64,000 nt of DNA from Thermasporomyces sp040195635. Its GTDB lineage: Bacteria; Actinomycetota; Actinomycetes; Propionibacteriales; Actinopolymorphaceae. Shown in pieces: positions 25,558 through 34,396 of this stretch. The translations under genes were made by a program, and so were the position numbers. The notes beneath the pieces were generated by a model. That model was not told the origin of the DNA and did no database searches. It was given only the letters and a program-made list of their open reading frames with translations. The DNA lies in NCBI RefSeq assembly GCF_040195635.1, contig NZ_JBEFTX010000014.1, forward strand, positions 1 to 64,000. The letters are read 5' to 3'. How positions within the stretch are numbered: position 1 is the first letter of the stretch; each line of letters opens with the position of its first letter.

Positions 25558-25752
25558 ATGGCTGAGCCCAACCCCAACCAGAAGCTCACCATCCCCGAAG
25601 TCTGCTCCGAGCTGCGCGTATCGCGGAGCACCTTCTACCACTGGCGCCAGATCGGAAAGGGGCCGCGCTGCATCAAGCTGCCCAACGGTGACGTGCGGGT
25701 GCGCCGGTCCGACCTCGACGCATGGATCGAGACCTACACGGAGGCCGCATGA
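25558..25752 (+). CDS. xis: excisionase / AlpA-like DNA-binding protein
   Basis: A 64-residue MerR-type winged helix protein: KLTIPEVCSELRVSRSTFYH forms the helix-turn-helix and RCIKLPNGDVRVRRSDLDAW the wing, the usual form of AICE excisionases. ATG 25558 follows AAAGGAG. Its stop overlaps the integrase ATG (ATGA), giving tight translational coupling. Xis bends the attachment sites and shifts the integrase from integration to excision. The length is normal. Confidence 0.9.
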   Translation: MAEPNPNQKLTIPEVCSELRVSRSTFYHWRQIGKGPRCIKLPNGDVRVRRSDLDAWIETYTEAA

Positions 25753-27203
25753 AGACTTCTCGGCAGCGAGGTGCCGCCCACACGGGCGGCACCTCGCTCT
25801 CGCACAAGGTCCGGATCTGGGGTGTACGCAAGAACCTCAGCCGGAGCAAGCAGGAGAACGCGAAGCAGAAGAAGCCGACCTACACGGTTCGATGGAACGT
25901 AGACGGTGTTTCGCATCAGTCGACGTTCGCTACCCGCGCCCTGGCCGAAGCCGAGCGAAGCACGCTGCTGGCGTACGCCAACAAGGGTGTCGCCTTCGAC
26001 AAGGTGACCGGCCTGCCGGAGCCTCTGCTGCGCGAACGGCAGGCACGGTCCTGGTACGAGCACGTGTGCGCCTACGTCGACATGAAGTGGTCCACTGCGG
26101 CCGGCAACTCACGGCGGAGCATCGCAGAGACAGTGGCAACTGTGACGCCAGCGTTGATCGTGAAGCGACGCGGTATGCCAGACCGGGCCCAGATTCGCCG
26201 AGCCATGTACGAGTGGGTGTGCGTGAAGACCGAGCGCGACTCCAACGTCCCACCCGCCGACCTGGCACGTGTCATCGCTTGGTTGCAGCAGAACACCGTC
26301 TCCCTCGCGGACCTGCAAGACGATATGACTGGGCCCGATCTGGTCCGCTCCGCGCTGGACGCGCTGTCGCTGAAGCTCGATGGCACCCGTGCCGCGAGGA
26401 ACACCATCACGCGAAAGCGAGCGGTTCTCTACAACATGCTGGCCTACGCGGTGGAACTGCGGCAGCTCCGGCAGAATCCGATCGACCAGATCAGCTGGAA
26501 GCTGCCCAAGGCCGTCGAAAGCGTCGACGCCAGGGTCGTGGTCAACCGCCAGCAGGCTGGCCGTCTCCTGGACGCCGTAGCCGGACAGGGCGAGAGAGGC
26601 GCCCGGATGAAGGCATTCTTCGGCTGCATGTACTACGCCGGCCTCCGCCCATCTGAGGCCGTCGACCTCCGCAGGGAGAACCTGGTCTGCCTGCCCGAGT
26701 CGGGTTGGGGTGACCTTCTGCTCACCGCCTCGAACCCTCGTGCTGGCAGCGCCTGGACGGACTCGGGCACATCGCGGGAGCGTCGGACGCTGAAGCACCG
26801 GGACCGCCAGGAAACGCGGTCCGTGCCGATCCATCCGAACCTTGCCGAGCTGCTACGAGCACACCTGGAGCAGTTCGGTGTGCACCGTGACGGGCGGATC
26901 TTCGTCGGCAAGTACGGCGGCACGTTCCAGGAGACCACCTACCACGCCGTCTGGAGCAAAGCCCGCGAGAAGGCCTTTTCTGCCGCCGAATACGACTCCC
27001 CGCTAGCCGCCCGGCCCTACGACCTGCGGCATGCCTGTGCCTCCACCTGGCTCAACGCTGGCGTGGCACCGACGCGGGTCGCACAATGGCTCGGCCACAG
27101 CGTGGAGGTGCTCCTACGGGTCTACGCCAAGTGCATCGACGGCCACGAGGACGCAGATCGTCAGCGAATCGAGAGGTTCATGAGCCCCGACATCGAGCCC
27201 TGA
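25749..27203 (+). CDS. int: tyrosine recombinase (AICE integrase)
   Basis: A 484-residue integrase. An N-terminal arm-binding region contains TYTVRWNVDGVSHQSTFATR. The core-binding domain runs to about residue 250, and the catalytic domain carries Arg in YYAGLRPSEAVDLR (about 300), His-Arg in DLRHACASTWLNAG (about 423), His in QWLGHS (about 448) and the nucleophile Tyr in RVYAKCIDG (about 456). All catalytic residues are present. It catalyses site-specific insertion and, with Xis, excision. AICE integrases usually target a tRNA 3' end, but no matching tRNA fragment is visible right after the stop. The nearest tRNA gene is the tRNA-Ser at 33.4 kb. Confidence 0.93.
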   Translation: MKTSRQRGAAHTGGTSLSHKVRIWGVRKNLSRSKQENAKQKKPTYTVRWNVDGVSHQSTFATRALAEAERSTLLAYANKGVAFDKVTGLPEPLLRERQARSWYEHVCAYVDMKWSTAAGNSRRSIAETVATVTPALIVKRRGMPDRAQIRRAMYEWVCVKTERDSNVPPADLARVIAWLQQNTVSLADLQDDMTGPDLVRSALDALSLKLDGTRAARNTITRKRAVLYNMLAYAVELRQLRQNPIDQISWKLPKAVESVDARVVVNRQQAGRLLDAVAGQGERGARMKAFFGCMYYAGLRPSEAVDLRRENLVCLPESGWGDLLLTASNPRAGSAWTDSGTSRERRTLKHRDRQETRSVPIHPNLAELLRAHLEQFGVHRDGRIFVGKYGGTFQETTYHAVWSKAREKAFSAAEYDSPLAARPYDLRHACASTWLNAGVAPTRVAQWLGHSVEVLLRVYAKCIDGHEDADRQRIERFMSPDIEP

Positions 27204-27343
27204 CCACGCGAGTCCGCTCACCGACACAACGATGGGCGCGAGGCCGGCGGCACGGACACGCGCCTATCGTCGATCATGCGTTCGTGTCGACACGCCTGAC
27301 CGATCCGGCCCCAATTATCCGCGCAAACCGGCATCCTTTTGTC

Positions 27344-30300
27344 ATGCCTTCCACCCAGCTGATCGAGATGGACGTGGTTGCCGCTCTGCGCGAAGGCGAG
27401 CTAGCGCCCCTTCGCCTGCAAGCCGGCAACGCACTGCACGCCAGTGCGCTCAAGAGCCTGTATGAGCGCGGCGCCGGCCAGGAGCTTGTGCGGCAGCAGT
27501 ACACGGGTCGCTATCCATTCGAACTGCTCCAGAACGCCAACGACGCGGCCGGCGACGCCGGAACCCGCGGTCGAGCCTACTTCCACCTCACCGAGTCTGC
27601 GCTCATCGTCGCGGACGACGGCGCGGGGTTCGGTGATGTTCAAGTCAACGCCATCTGCTCTCTGGGACGATCCTCGAAGGGGCCTGGCGAAGCAGTCGGG
27701 CACAAGGGACTGGGATTCAAGTCGGTCGGCGAGATCACCGATCGCCCTCAGATCACGTCGGCGCTCACATCGTTCCAGTTCAATGACAGCTGGGCCCGGG
27801 ACCAAGTGTCCGAGATCCTGGGCCCACTTCCACCTGGACAGAAGCTACCCGTCTACGCGATTCCGTTCCCCGTTGAGCCCTCAGACTTCGGTCCGGATGA
27901 GGCTGTTGTCGAAGCGCTGCGCGTCGACGGATTCGCCACCGTGATCCGCTTACCGTTTCGTGACGGGGTTGATTGCGGCACCGTCGAAGAACACCTCCTT
28001 CTCAACCTGCAGCCGCGGCTGCTGCTGTTCCTGCCTCACGTCGACCACTTAGAGGTGCGGGGCACCAGTCGCGACTTCTCGTCCAGGGTCTTCCGGAGCC
28101 AACAAGGTGGCGCCGAACATGTCCAACTCGACACCGATGGTCGAAGCGAAGAGTGGTTCATCTACCGAGGGACAACTACACCCGATCCGACTGTGCTCGA
28201 GCCACTGGGCGCGGCGTGGAAGAGGCTCGAGCAGGTCAGGTTCGCCGTTGCAGTTCCTGTCGATGGCAAGGGCCAGCCTTCCCCCAAAGAGACATTCCCG
28301 CTCCACGTCTACTTCCCAACCGACGAACGGCCCGGCCTGCACGTGGCTGTTCACGCCGAGTGGGCACTCACCATGGATCGCCGTCAAGTCGCCACAACAC
28401 CTGAGGCTCTGCCGTTCAATCACATGTTGACAATGGCGGTGGCGGAGTTCCTGTCATCGACAGTCGCCCAAGACCTGGTGAACCGTACGGGTGCAAGCGC
28501 AGCCGCGATCCAAACGCTCGTGCCCGCAGCATGCGGACCAGTGGGAGAGGGGGGAACAGCGCTTCGCATGCGATGGACGGATGCGCTGATGAGCGCCGCC
28601 TTCCTCCCGAGTGCAGACGGGCAATTGCGACTACCAGCACAGATCCGTTCGCTCCCAAGGAGTCTGCCCGATCTGACCACCGCACATTCGCTTGCGGCGT
28701 TGGACCTCGCTCACACGCTGCGCCCGGAGATCGAGCGTCTCTCAACCGTGAGAAGCTTCCTGGCCGACGTCCCGGAGATCGACGAGATGGGCGTGTCCGA
28801 GTTTCTTTCTGTGCTGAAGCCGCCAACGCAGGACACAGCGGCGGCCTACTACTCGTTCTTGGTCTCATGGCGTGATGCTGTCGGGTACGCCCTCCTGGGC
28901 GACCTGAAGAAGTTCCCGATCGTGCTCAGCCTCAACGGCCAACTGCTGGCACCGGGCGAGGAGACCATCTTTTTTCCGAGGGAGCGCGGCGAGGTCGCAC
29001 TCCCGGACGATCTCCCAGTGCCCATCGCCTACGTGCCCCAAGTCGGCGGCACGCAGACGTTGCTCCGAGAACTCGGAGTCAAGCCATTCGAATGGCGCGA
29101 ACTCATTCGGGACTTCCTCATCAAGATCCTGAGTGACCCCGAAGCAAACGATGACGCCAGGGCAAGGGCCTTTGCAGGCCTGCGTGCCTATCATGAGGTA
29201 CGTCTGTCGGGAAACGAGGATCTTGAGCCGGTGCTCGGCCGGGTGCTCCTGCCTGCCCGAACTGCCGATGGATCCGTCCGCGCGTTCCGCGCGGCGGCAG
29301 AGGTCTACTTCGGTGCTTCCTGGACCGGCTCAGATGACCTCGAGGTCATCTACGGGCCGTTCGGCCAAGCCGAGTTCCTAGATGTCGACGTGCCGGACGA
29401 CACAGACCAGCGTCAGAACGACCTAGACTTCTACCGGATGCTCGGGGTCGAAGCGCACCCGCGTCTCGACGAAGCCAAGCCGACCGAGACGTCTGGGTAC
29501 ATGGTCTTCGGAGGCCGTCACCCCCATCGCGGCCCGCTCTTCCAGGAGTGGATGGCGCTGCCTGCGGTCGTCGAGGCGGCGCGCTGCCCACAAGGTCACC
29601 CGCAGTCACAGCAGCTCAAGCGGTCCTTCCGCCTCGACCGGCACGCTGAACTCATCGACTCCCAGGACCCAACCAGGCTCATGGCCCTATGGGACCAACT
29701 AGCGCGGCGCTGGGGCTCAGTCTACGAGAACGGTATACACGCCCTGTTCTACTGCGTGCACGGCAGCCACGCCGGCGAGCGCGGACGCACGGCGCCATCA
29801 CTCTTTTCACACTCTCTGCACTCGCGAAAGTGGGTGCCCGTGGACCACGGCAACACTGCTGCGCTCGTACGACCCGCGGAGGCATGGATCGAGGCCGCAC
29901 AGATACCACGACGAATCCAGGAACGGATCCCGCGGATCAGTGAGGCGATGTACCAGACCCATGGCGGGGCCGGCCTAGCGGCGGCTCTTCATCTGACCGA
30001 CGCTGGTCGCCCTCGTGTCGCAGATCTGCTCGCGCTGCTCAACAGCATCGCCGACGAGGCGGAGGCCGCCGGGAGCACGAATCGGGAGATAGACCAAGCA
30101 GCGCGCTGGGTGCAGCGCACGCTGCACGACGTGCTTCGGGACGAACAGGAACCCCATCCAGAACCGCAGACTGTGCGGCTTCTGGCCAGCCAAGACGGCA
30201 ATACGCACTTCGTGGCTCAGCCACCCTACGCCGACGATCCACTCCTGCGAGACACGTTCGAGAGACGCCGCCCATTGCTGTCTGCGGAGGCAGGGCTCAA

Positions 30301-31651
30301 CAAACTGACTCGATACCTGTCACTGATCAAGCTCGACGAGGCCGTGAAGACCTCTGCCCTACCGCTCGGCGAGCACCACGATTCGACCTACGATGCCGTC
30401 CGGAAGCGCATCAACGCGATCAAGCCGTACCTCCTCGCCCTAGTGCGAGCCGAGAACTCCAGTGCCGAGAACCGCGTCCGTCCCGCTCTACGGAATCTGG
30501 AGCTGGTCGTCTGCGACCAGCTCATGCTCAGCTATGAATACGAAGGCACGCAGGTGGCTCGCTCGGACGCGGTCTGCTACATCGCAAGTCGTCAAGAGAG
30601 GCGGCGTGGGCACATCGTCAATCTGGGGACTGCGTTCCTCGAACTCGACCCGTCGACTAACGAACCGCACTGGTTCCCACTTGGGCGCCAACTCGCACAG
30701 CATCTGAACGTGCCGACCCTTGCAGATGCCTTCACCATGCTGCTGACGGCCTCACTGGACGACCGCAAGCGCATGATGGCAGCCCGGCAGATCCAGGCTC
30801 ATGACATCACTGAGGCCAGGCACATCCTGCAGATCGCTCCTGAGGACGATGAGGAACTGACCAACATCCTTGACTCGCTCGTGCCTGAGCCGACTGACGA
30901 TGACCAGAGCGAGCCAAGTGAAGTCGCGGCGCTCAACCAGGCCGCCGCGGCGACGGTCACCGCACTGATCCCCGAACCAGGCGATGAGCCCACGGCTGAC
31001 GATACTGAACCGCCGACGGCACCGGACTCGAGGAAGCAGGCGCCGAAAGGTCCCCCGCCCGTAGATTACTCATCACTTCACATCGTCGATGCCGTGCCGG
31101 GAGCAGCTAGCCAGTCGGCGCCCAATGAGCGATCTGTGCGCCACAGCGGTGGTGGGGGCGTCAGCTACGCACCCGGAATCCAGACCGAGGAGGAGAACCG
31201 TCGGGTTGGCAAGAGAGGGGAGGACGTAGCCTTCCACGCCGAACGGCGGCGGCTGAGCGAACTCGGTAAAAACCCCGATTCTGTCCACTGGGTCTCGACG
31301 AGCAACGAGCTGTCGCCCTACGACATAACAAGTGTGGACGAAGACGACCAACGCATCTACATAGAGGTGAAGTCGACCAAGGGGGCCGACCCAAGGGAGC
31401 CCTTCTACATCTCCCATGGCGAGCTGATCGAGGCGACATACCGGCGGAGCCGGTACTACATCTACCGCGTCACCGACGTCGACGCCGAGGTGCCAGTGGT
31501 AACTAGGTGGAAGGATCCGCTGACGCTCATCAGGGAGGGCAATGGCCGCCTACTGCTTGCCAAAGCGCAAATGGCGCTGGCGCTCGAGAACGAGGCCGAC
31601 GGCTCAGGCACGTCACGCGGCCCCGACTACAGAGCTGACGGTCCCGATTAG
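27344..31651 (+). CDS. large GHKL ATPase protein with C-terminal NOV/DUF3883-like nuclease domain
   Basis: A 1435-residue protein. The N-terminus is a sacsin/Hsp90-type GHKL ATPase: YPFELLQNANDAAG (N-box, about residue 60), IVADDGAGFG (about 90), VGHKGLGFKSVGE (about 120). A long unannotated middle contains no clear membrane segment, and an acidic linker lies near 1190-1235. The last 150 residues match NOV/DUF3883: VGKRGEDVAFH, SPYDITS, then IYIEVKSTKG with the D...ExK layout of PD-(D/E)XK nucleases. Such fusions occur in defence islands. The first convincing start is ATG 27344; no strong ribosome site is seen. It is cargo between the integrase and tRNA-Ser, so phage defence is the best guess. 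Confidence 0.8.
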   Translation: MPSTQLIEMDVVAALREGELAPLRLQAGNALHASALKSLYERGAGQELVRQQYTGRYPFELLQNANDAAGDAGTRGRAYFHLTESALIVADDGAGFGDVQVNAICSLGRSSKGPGEAVGHKGLGFKSVGEITDRPQITSALTSFQFNDSWARDQVSEILGPLPPGQKLPVYAIPFPVEPSDFGPDEAVVEALRVDGFATVIRLPFRDGVDCGTVEEHLLLNLQPRLLLFLPHVDHLEVRGTSRDFSSRVFRSQQGGAEHVQLDTDGRSEEWFIYRGTTTPDPTVLEPLGAAWKRLEQVRFAVAVPVDGKGQPSPKETFPLHVYFPTDERPGLHVAVHAEWALTMDRRQVATTPEALPFNHMLTMAVAEFLSSTVAQDLVNRTGASAAAIQTLVPAACGPVGEGGTALRMRWTDALMSAAFLPSADGQLRLPAQIRSLPRSLPDLTTAHSLAALDLAHTLRPEIERLSTVRSFLADVPEIDEMGVSEFLSVLKPPTQDTAAAYYSFLVSWRDAVGYALLGDLKKFPIVLSLNGQLLAPGEETIFFPRERGEVALPDDLPVPIAYVPQVGGTQTLLRELGVKPFEWRELIRDFLIKILSDPEANDDARARAFAGLRAYHEVRLSGNEDLEPVLGRVLLPARTADGSVRAFRAAAEVYFGASWTGSDDLEVIYGPFGQAEFLDVDVPDDTDQRQNDLDFYRMLGVEAHPRLDEAKPTETSGYMVFGGRHPHRGPLFQEWMALPAVVEAARCPQGHPQSQQLKRSFRLDRHAELIDSQDPTRLMALWDQLARRWGSVYENGIHALFYCVHGSHAGERGRTAPSLFSHSLHSRKWVPVDHGNTAALVRPAEAWIEAAQIPRRIQERIPRISEAMYQTHGGAGLAAALHLTDAGRPRVADLLALLNSIADEAEAAGSTNREIDQAARWVQRTLHDVLRDEQEPHPEPQTVRLLASQDGNTHFVAQPPYADDPLLRDTFERRRPLLSAEAGLNKLTRYLSLIKLDEAVKTSALPLGEHHDSTYDAVRKRINAIKPYLLALVRAENSSAENRVRPALRNLELVVCDQLMLSYEYEGTQVARSDAVCYIASRQERRRGHIVNLGTAFLELDPSTNEPHWFPLGRQLAQHLNVPTLADAFTMLLTASLDDRKRMMAARQIQAHDITEARHILQIAPEDDEELTNILDSLVPEPTDDDQSEPSEVAALNQAAAATVTALIPEPGDEPTADDTEPPTAPDSRKQAPKGPPPVDYSSLHIVDAVPGAASQSAPNERSVRHSGGGGVSYAPGIQTEEENRRVGKRGEDVAFHAERRRLSELGKNPDSVHWVSTSNELSPYDITSVDEDDQRIYIEVKSTKGADPREPFYISHGELIEATYRRSRYYIYRVTDVDAEVPVVTRWKDPLTLIREGNGRLLLAKAQMALALENEADGSGTSRGPDYRADGPD

Positions 31652-31766
31652 CTCGGAGTCCCCTGGTGCGCGTGACAGGGGTGTGCCGTGGGATGCAGGT
31701 GGACCTTCGGATGTCAGGGACTGTCGACGCACCGGTTGGGCCGAGGCACATGTGCGCACGTGGCCC

Positions 31767-33092
31767 CTAACCGACAGTTTGGTCCGACACTTCGACGCCG
31801 CCAGATGTTGCCCAATCCCGCACCTGCTGCGCGTCATTGTGACTCCAGTACCGGATGCGGAATGAGCCGTCGCGCGTCACTTGGAGTGCCTCTGGGTATC
31901 CGAAGTGTTGAACCAGGCCGGTAGTGATGGCGTAGGTTGCGGAAACGAGCGGTGGACCGTTCTCGGCGAGGTCGTCGATATCGAACACGCCCGTTGCCAC
32001 AGGCTGACTTGCAATCGCCTCGCGGCCGAGTTGATCCGTCATTCCGTAGAACCGACGGTGGACTAGCTCTGCGGGCAGCTGTGCGGAGACGGGCCAAACG
32101 GTCGCCCTGGCTGTGGCGTTCCCGCCGGCTGCGGCCCGATCTCGAGCATGCCGAGCAAGGAACCGCAAGCCCGACCACACTGCGTTGACCATATGTTCAT
32201 CGTCGACCTGGCTTGACGTGGCGTCGCTACCACGCAATGCCACGGCGGCGGCGAAGGACCCGGCGCCGCTCTCGCGGAGCTCGCAGGCCAGCCACCTTGC
32301 AGCACCCGTGTCATGCGTGCCGTCGGCGACCAGACGGCGGTTGCCAACTCGGACTCGGTACCAGTGGAAGCCCCGGCGGAGTATCAGTGGCTCCTTCTGC
32401 TTTATCTCGGCCTCGAAGTCACGCATGGCTTTCGTGTCGATGGTGAAGCCGCCGGCGAGATCGGGGATCAGGGTAACCACGACATAGGCGTGCTCGGAGG
32501 TGTCGAGCCGGTCGAGGAGATCTCGCTCGTCGCTGGCGAGTTCGTCGAACCTGCTCTGAAGCCCGGCGAAACGATTTCGGTAGGCGGCGGCGACCTCGGG
32601 TTCGGAGAGGTAGGTTGTGGTCGTCCCATTGCGGCGTGGGAAGCGCAGACCTTCGTTGACCAGCACGGCGTGTGGCGCGGACGGGCTTCGTGGAACTGCG
32701 ATGAGGAGAAAGCCTCGCCCAGCTCGTTCTGGATCTTCGACCGGCTCTATGTCGAATATTGGCACCGGGGCGACCAGCGAGGCAACGATCTGACGTATCC
32801 GCCGGGTCTCGCCGTCGCTAAGCGCAACCCCCGGAGCGGCTGCCGCCTTCGCCTGGTCGTCCTCGGCGACTCCTAGCACGATGACGCCACCGGCAGTGTT
32901 CGCCAGCGCAGCGACGTCACCTGCACATGCTCGTTTGTCTTTGTCGGCATTGCCGTACAACTCCGCCTTGAAGTCGAGGTCGTACGCCTCTGTCACCGCG
33001 TTCGTGACCAAATCGGCAATCTGAGCATGCGAGACGGCATCAATCCGAGCGCCGAGGAGCCGCTCCAGGCGGCGTGAGCGAAGAGCGACCAT
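31767..33092 (-). CDS. Schlafen AlbA_2-domain protein
   Basis: A 441-residue protein. Residues about 25-165 form an AlbA_2 (Schlafen-type) domain: DLDFKAELYGNADKDKRACA, then AALANTAGGVIVLGVAEDD, and VPRSPSAPHAVLV leading to LRFPRRNGTTTTYLSEPEV. The C-terminal half has no recognised fold; it includes FHWYRVRVGNRRLVADGTHD. AlbA_2 proteins include tRNA- or DNA-targeting nucleases and appear in defence islands. The gene is convergent with the large GHKL-NOV gene (115 bases between stops) and starts 260 bases from the tRNA-Ser gene. ATG 33092 is the first start. The two cargo genes may work as a pair, but nothing in the sequence proves it. Confidence 0.75.
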   Translation of the reverse strand: MVALRSRRLERLLGARIDAVSHAQIADLVTNAVTEAYDLDFKAELYGNADKDKRACAGDVAALANTAGGVIVLGVAEDDQAKAAAAPGVALSDGETRRIRQIVASLVAPVPIFDIEPVEDPERAGRGFLLIAVPRSPSAPHAVLVNEGLRFPRRNGTTTTYLSEPEVAAAYRNRFAGLQSRFDELASDERDLLDRLDTSEHAYVVVTLIPDLAGGFTIDTKAMRDFEAEIKQKEPLILRRGFHWYRVRVGNRRLVADGTHDTGAARWLACELRESGAGSFAAAVALRGSDATSSQVDDEHMVNAVWSGLRFLARHARDRAAAGGNATARATVWPVSAQLPAELVHRRFYGMTDQLGREAIASQPVATGVFDIDDLAENGPPLVSATYAITTGLVQHFGYPEALQVTRDGSFRIRYWSHNDAQQVRDWATSGGVEVSDQTVG

Positions 33093-33287
33093 AGTTGGAT
33101 CTTGGACTACGGAAGGGCTGATGTCACGGCGCAGGAGTCTCTGCTCGGGCAGCTACCGCGGCAACCCGCGACTGCGGGACCAATGTGGCGTGGGTCGCGA
33201 CTCGGCACCTCCCGAGCCGGCCCCGCGTATTCCCCGCAGCTACTCGTTTCCAGCCGCAAATCACTGCACAGCACTGGACGGTGGGGC

Positions 33288-33331
33288 GGTCAGAGCAGGC
33301 GCAGGGCAGGCCCTCGAAACAGGCTCTGACC
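33288..33331. repeat. inverted repeat downstream of tRNA-Ser
   Basis: Perfect nine-base arms GGTCAGAGC (33288-33296) and GCTCTGACC (33323-33331) with a 26-base loop, on the 3' side of the tRNA-Ser gene. It may terminate the tRNA transcript, or it may be part of an attachment region. Confidence 0.5.
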
Positions 33332-33349
33332 TGCGGGAACGCTGGTGAG

Positions 33350-33441
33350 CGGAGGGCGTGGGATTCGAACCCACGTGGCGAGGGGTTACCTCACCTAGCG
33401 GTTTTCAAGACCGCCGCACTAGGCCACTATGCGAGCCCTCC
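33350..33441 (-). tRNA. tRNA-Ser(UGA)
   Basis: The minus strand folds as a class II tRNA. The acceptor is GGAGGGC/GCCCTCC with discriminator G. The anticodon loop CTTGAAA reads UGA (33405-33407 on the plus strand). There is a long variable arm and a T-arm GTGGGTTCGAATCCCAC. CCA is not encoded. The length of 92 bases is right for tRNA-Ser. Mobile DNA on both sides makes this a likely integration hotspot. Confidence 0.97.
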
Positions 33442-33569
33442 TGACCTGCGGATTTATCCCGAGAGCCTGGCTCCTCCCCGCCCTCTGCCCGTGATCTGCC
33501 CGCAGTTGCGCCTCCACCCCAGGGCAGAGGCTCCGCTCGTCATTCTCCCATCTGACGGGTGCGGCTCCG

Positions 33570-33890
33570 GTACGTGGTCGATGGTCAAGGTGAGGTGATC
33601 CGGCGGCCGCTCCATTAGCGCGTTCTTGGTCACCTCCAAACTGTCGATGCAGTTGGCGTACACGGACCACATGACTCCGCGCCTATGGCCCGCTCGCCTG
33701 GCGACGTCCGCCGTCGGGACCCCAGCCATAGGGAGATGCCCGCATGCCGCGAGACGTTCGCTCTGCGCCAAAGGGGAGGCGCCAGGTCCTCACCCAGCGC
33801 AGCGACTCGTGTCCGCCGCCGGATCTGGCCTGCATGGACTCCACCGTTCCCGCTCGGCGGCGGGTCCCCATCAGCCTCACCCGTCCGCGG
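33570..33890 (-). pseudogene. remnant of a second tyrosine integrase
   Basis: Two minus-strand frames together give the catalytic C-terminus of an AICE integrase. One reads RRANVSRHAGISLWL (compare PYDLRHACASTWL in the intact integrase). The next, shifted near 33727, reads AGVPTADVARRAGH and then SVYANCIDSLE (compare YAKCIDG). The His-Arg, His and Tyr residues survive, but the frame is broken and the N-terminal 300 residues are missing. It lies about 130 bases from the tRNA-Ser gene, pointing to an earlier integration event at this locus. Confidence 0.75.
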
Positions 33891-34368
33891 CAACGTTGGG
33901 TCCTCATGAAGAGCCACGCTGGCGATAGATCCCCTGATCCAGGAAACCTTCGCAGGTGGGCACCACCGAGCTGATCATCCAGGCGACAATCGCCGTACTC
34001 GCTCTTGTCGACCGTTCACCCGAGCAGTGTTCTTCCGGATCCTGACCGAGCACGAGCCAGAGCGACGCCGTGAGTGCGTCATCAAGATCATCGGTCCAGT
34101 GGGCAATCGTTCTTGGCTGATCGGCTCTGATCGGTTGTGTGGTCCTGGACCTGTTGGGCATCAGCTTGGCTGCGTTCGGCGTCGCGGGAGGCATCGTGCT
34201 CGATCCGCAGCCGTTGAGTCCCAAAAGACTCCACTCTGGTGCCCTAGGCCATCCCGTTCATGGCGGCCCTACGTCTGCCACGGGGGCGTCTCATTTCCAG
34301 ACCGCCGGACGCGGACCCCGCGCCCCATCTGACACGGCTGTTAGCCTCCGCAGCCGAGGGCGATGAAA
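33891..34368. other. gene-poor junction between mobile region and chromosome
   Basis: No credible gene is seen in these 478 bases. Short frames exist on both strands but none has a ribosome site or protein-like composition. The base composition is less extreme than in the neighbouring genes. This probably is the edge of the integration hotspot. The end holds the promoter region of the aldolase gene, without a clear -35/-10. Confidence 0.4.
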
Positions 34369-34390
34369 CCTTCGTCCGTACGTACGAAGG
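34369..34390. promoter_or_regulatory. 22-base palindrome overlapping the ribosome site of the aldolase gene
   Basis: CCTTCGTCCGT directly followed by ACGTACGAAGG: arms of 11 with one mismatch and no spacer. Its right arm contains the AAGG of the AAGGAGG ribosome site (34387-34393), seven bases before ATG 34397. A repressor site or a translation-blocking RNA hairpin are both possible. Confidence 0.55.
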
Positions 34391-34396
34391 AGGACG

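Noticed and set aside
27204..27343. tRNA 3'-end fragment as att site right after the integrase
   Set aside because: No match to the tRNA-Ser 3' end or any other recognisable tRNA end could be read here, so the attachment site remains unassigned.
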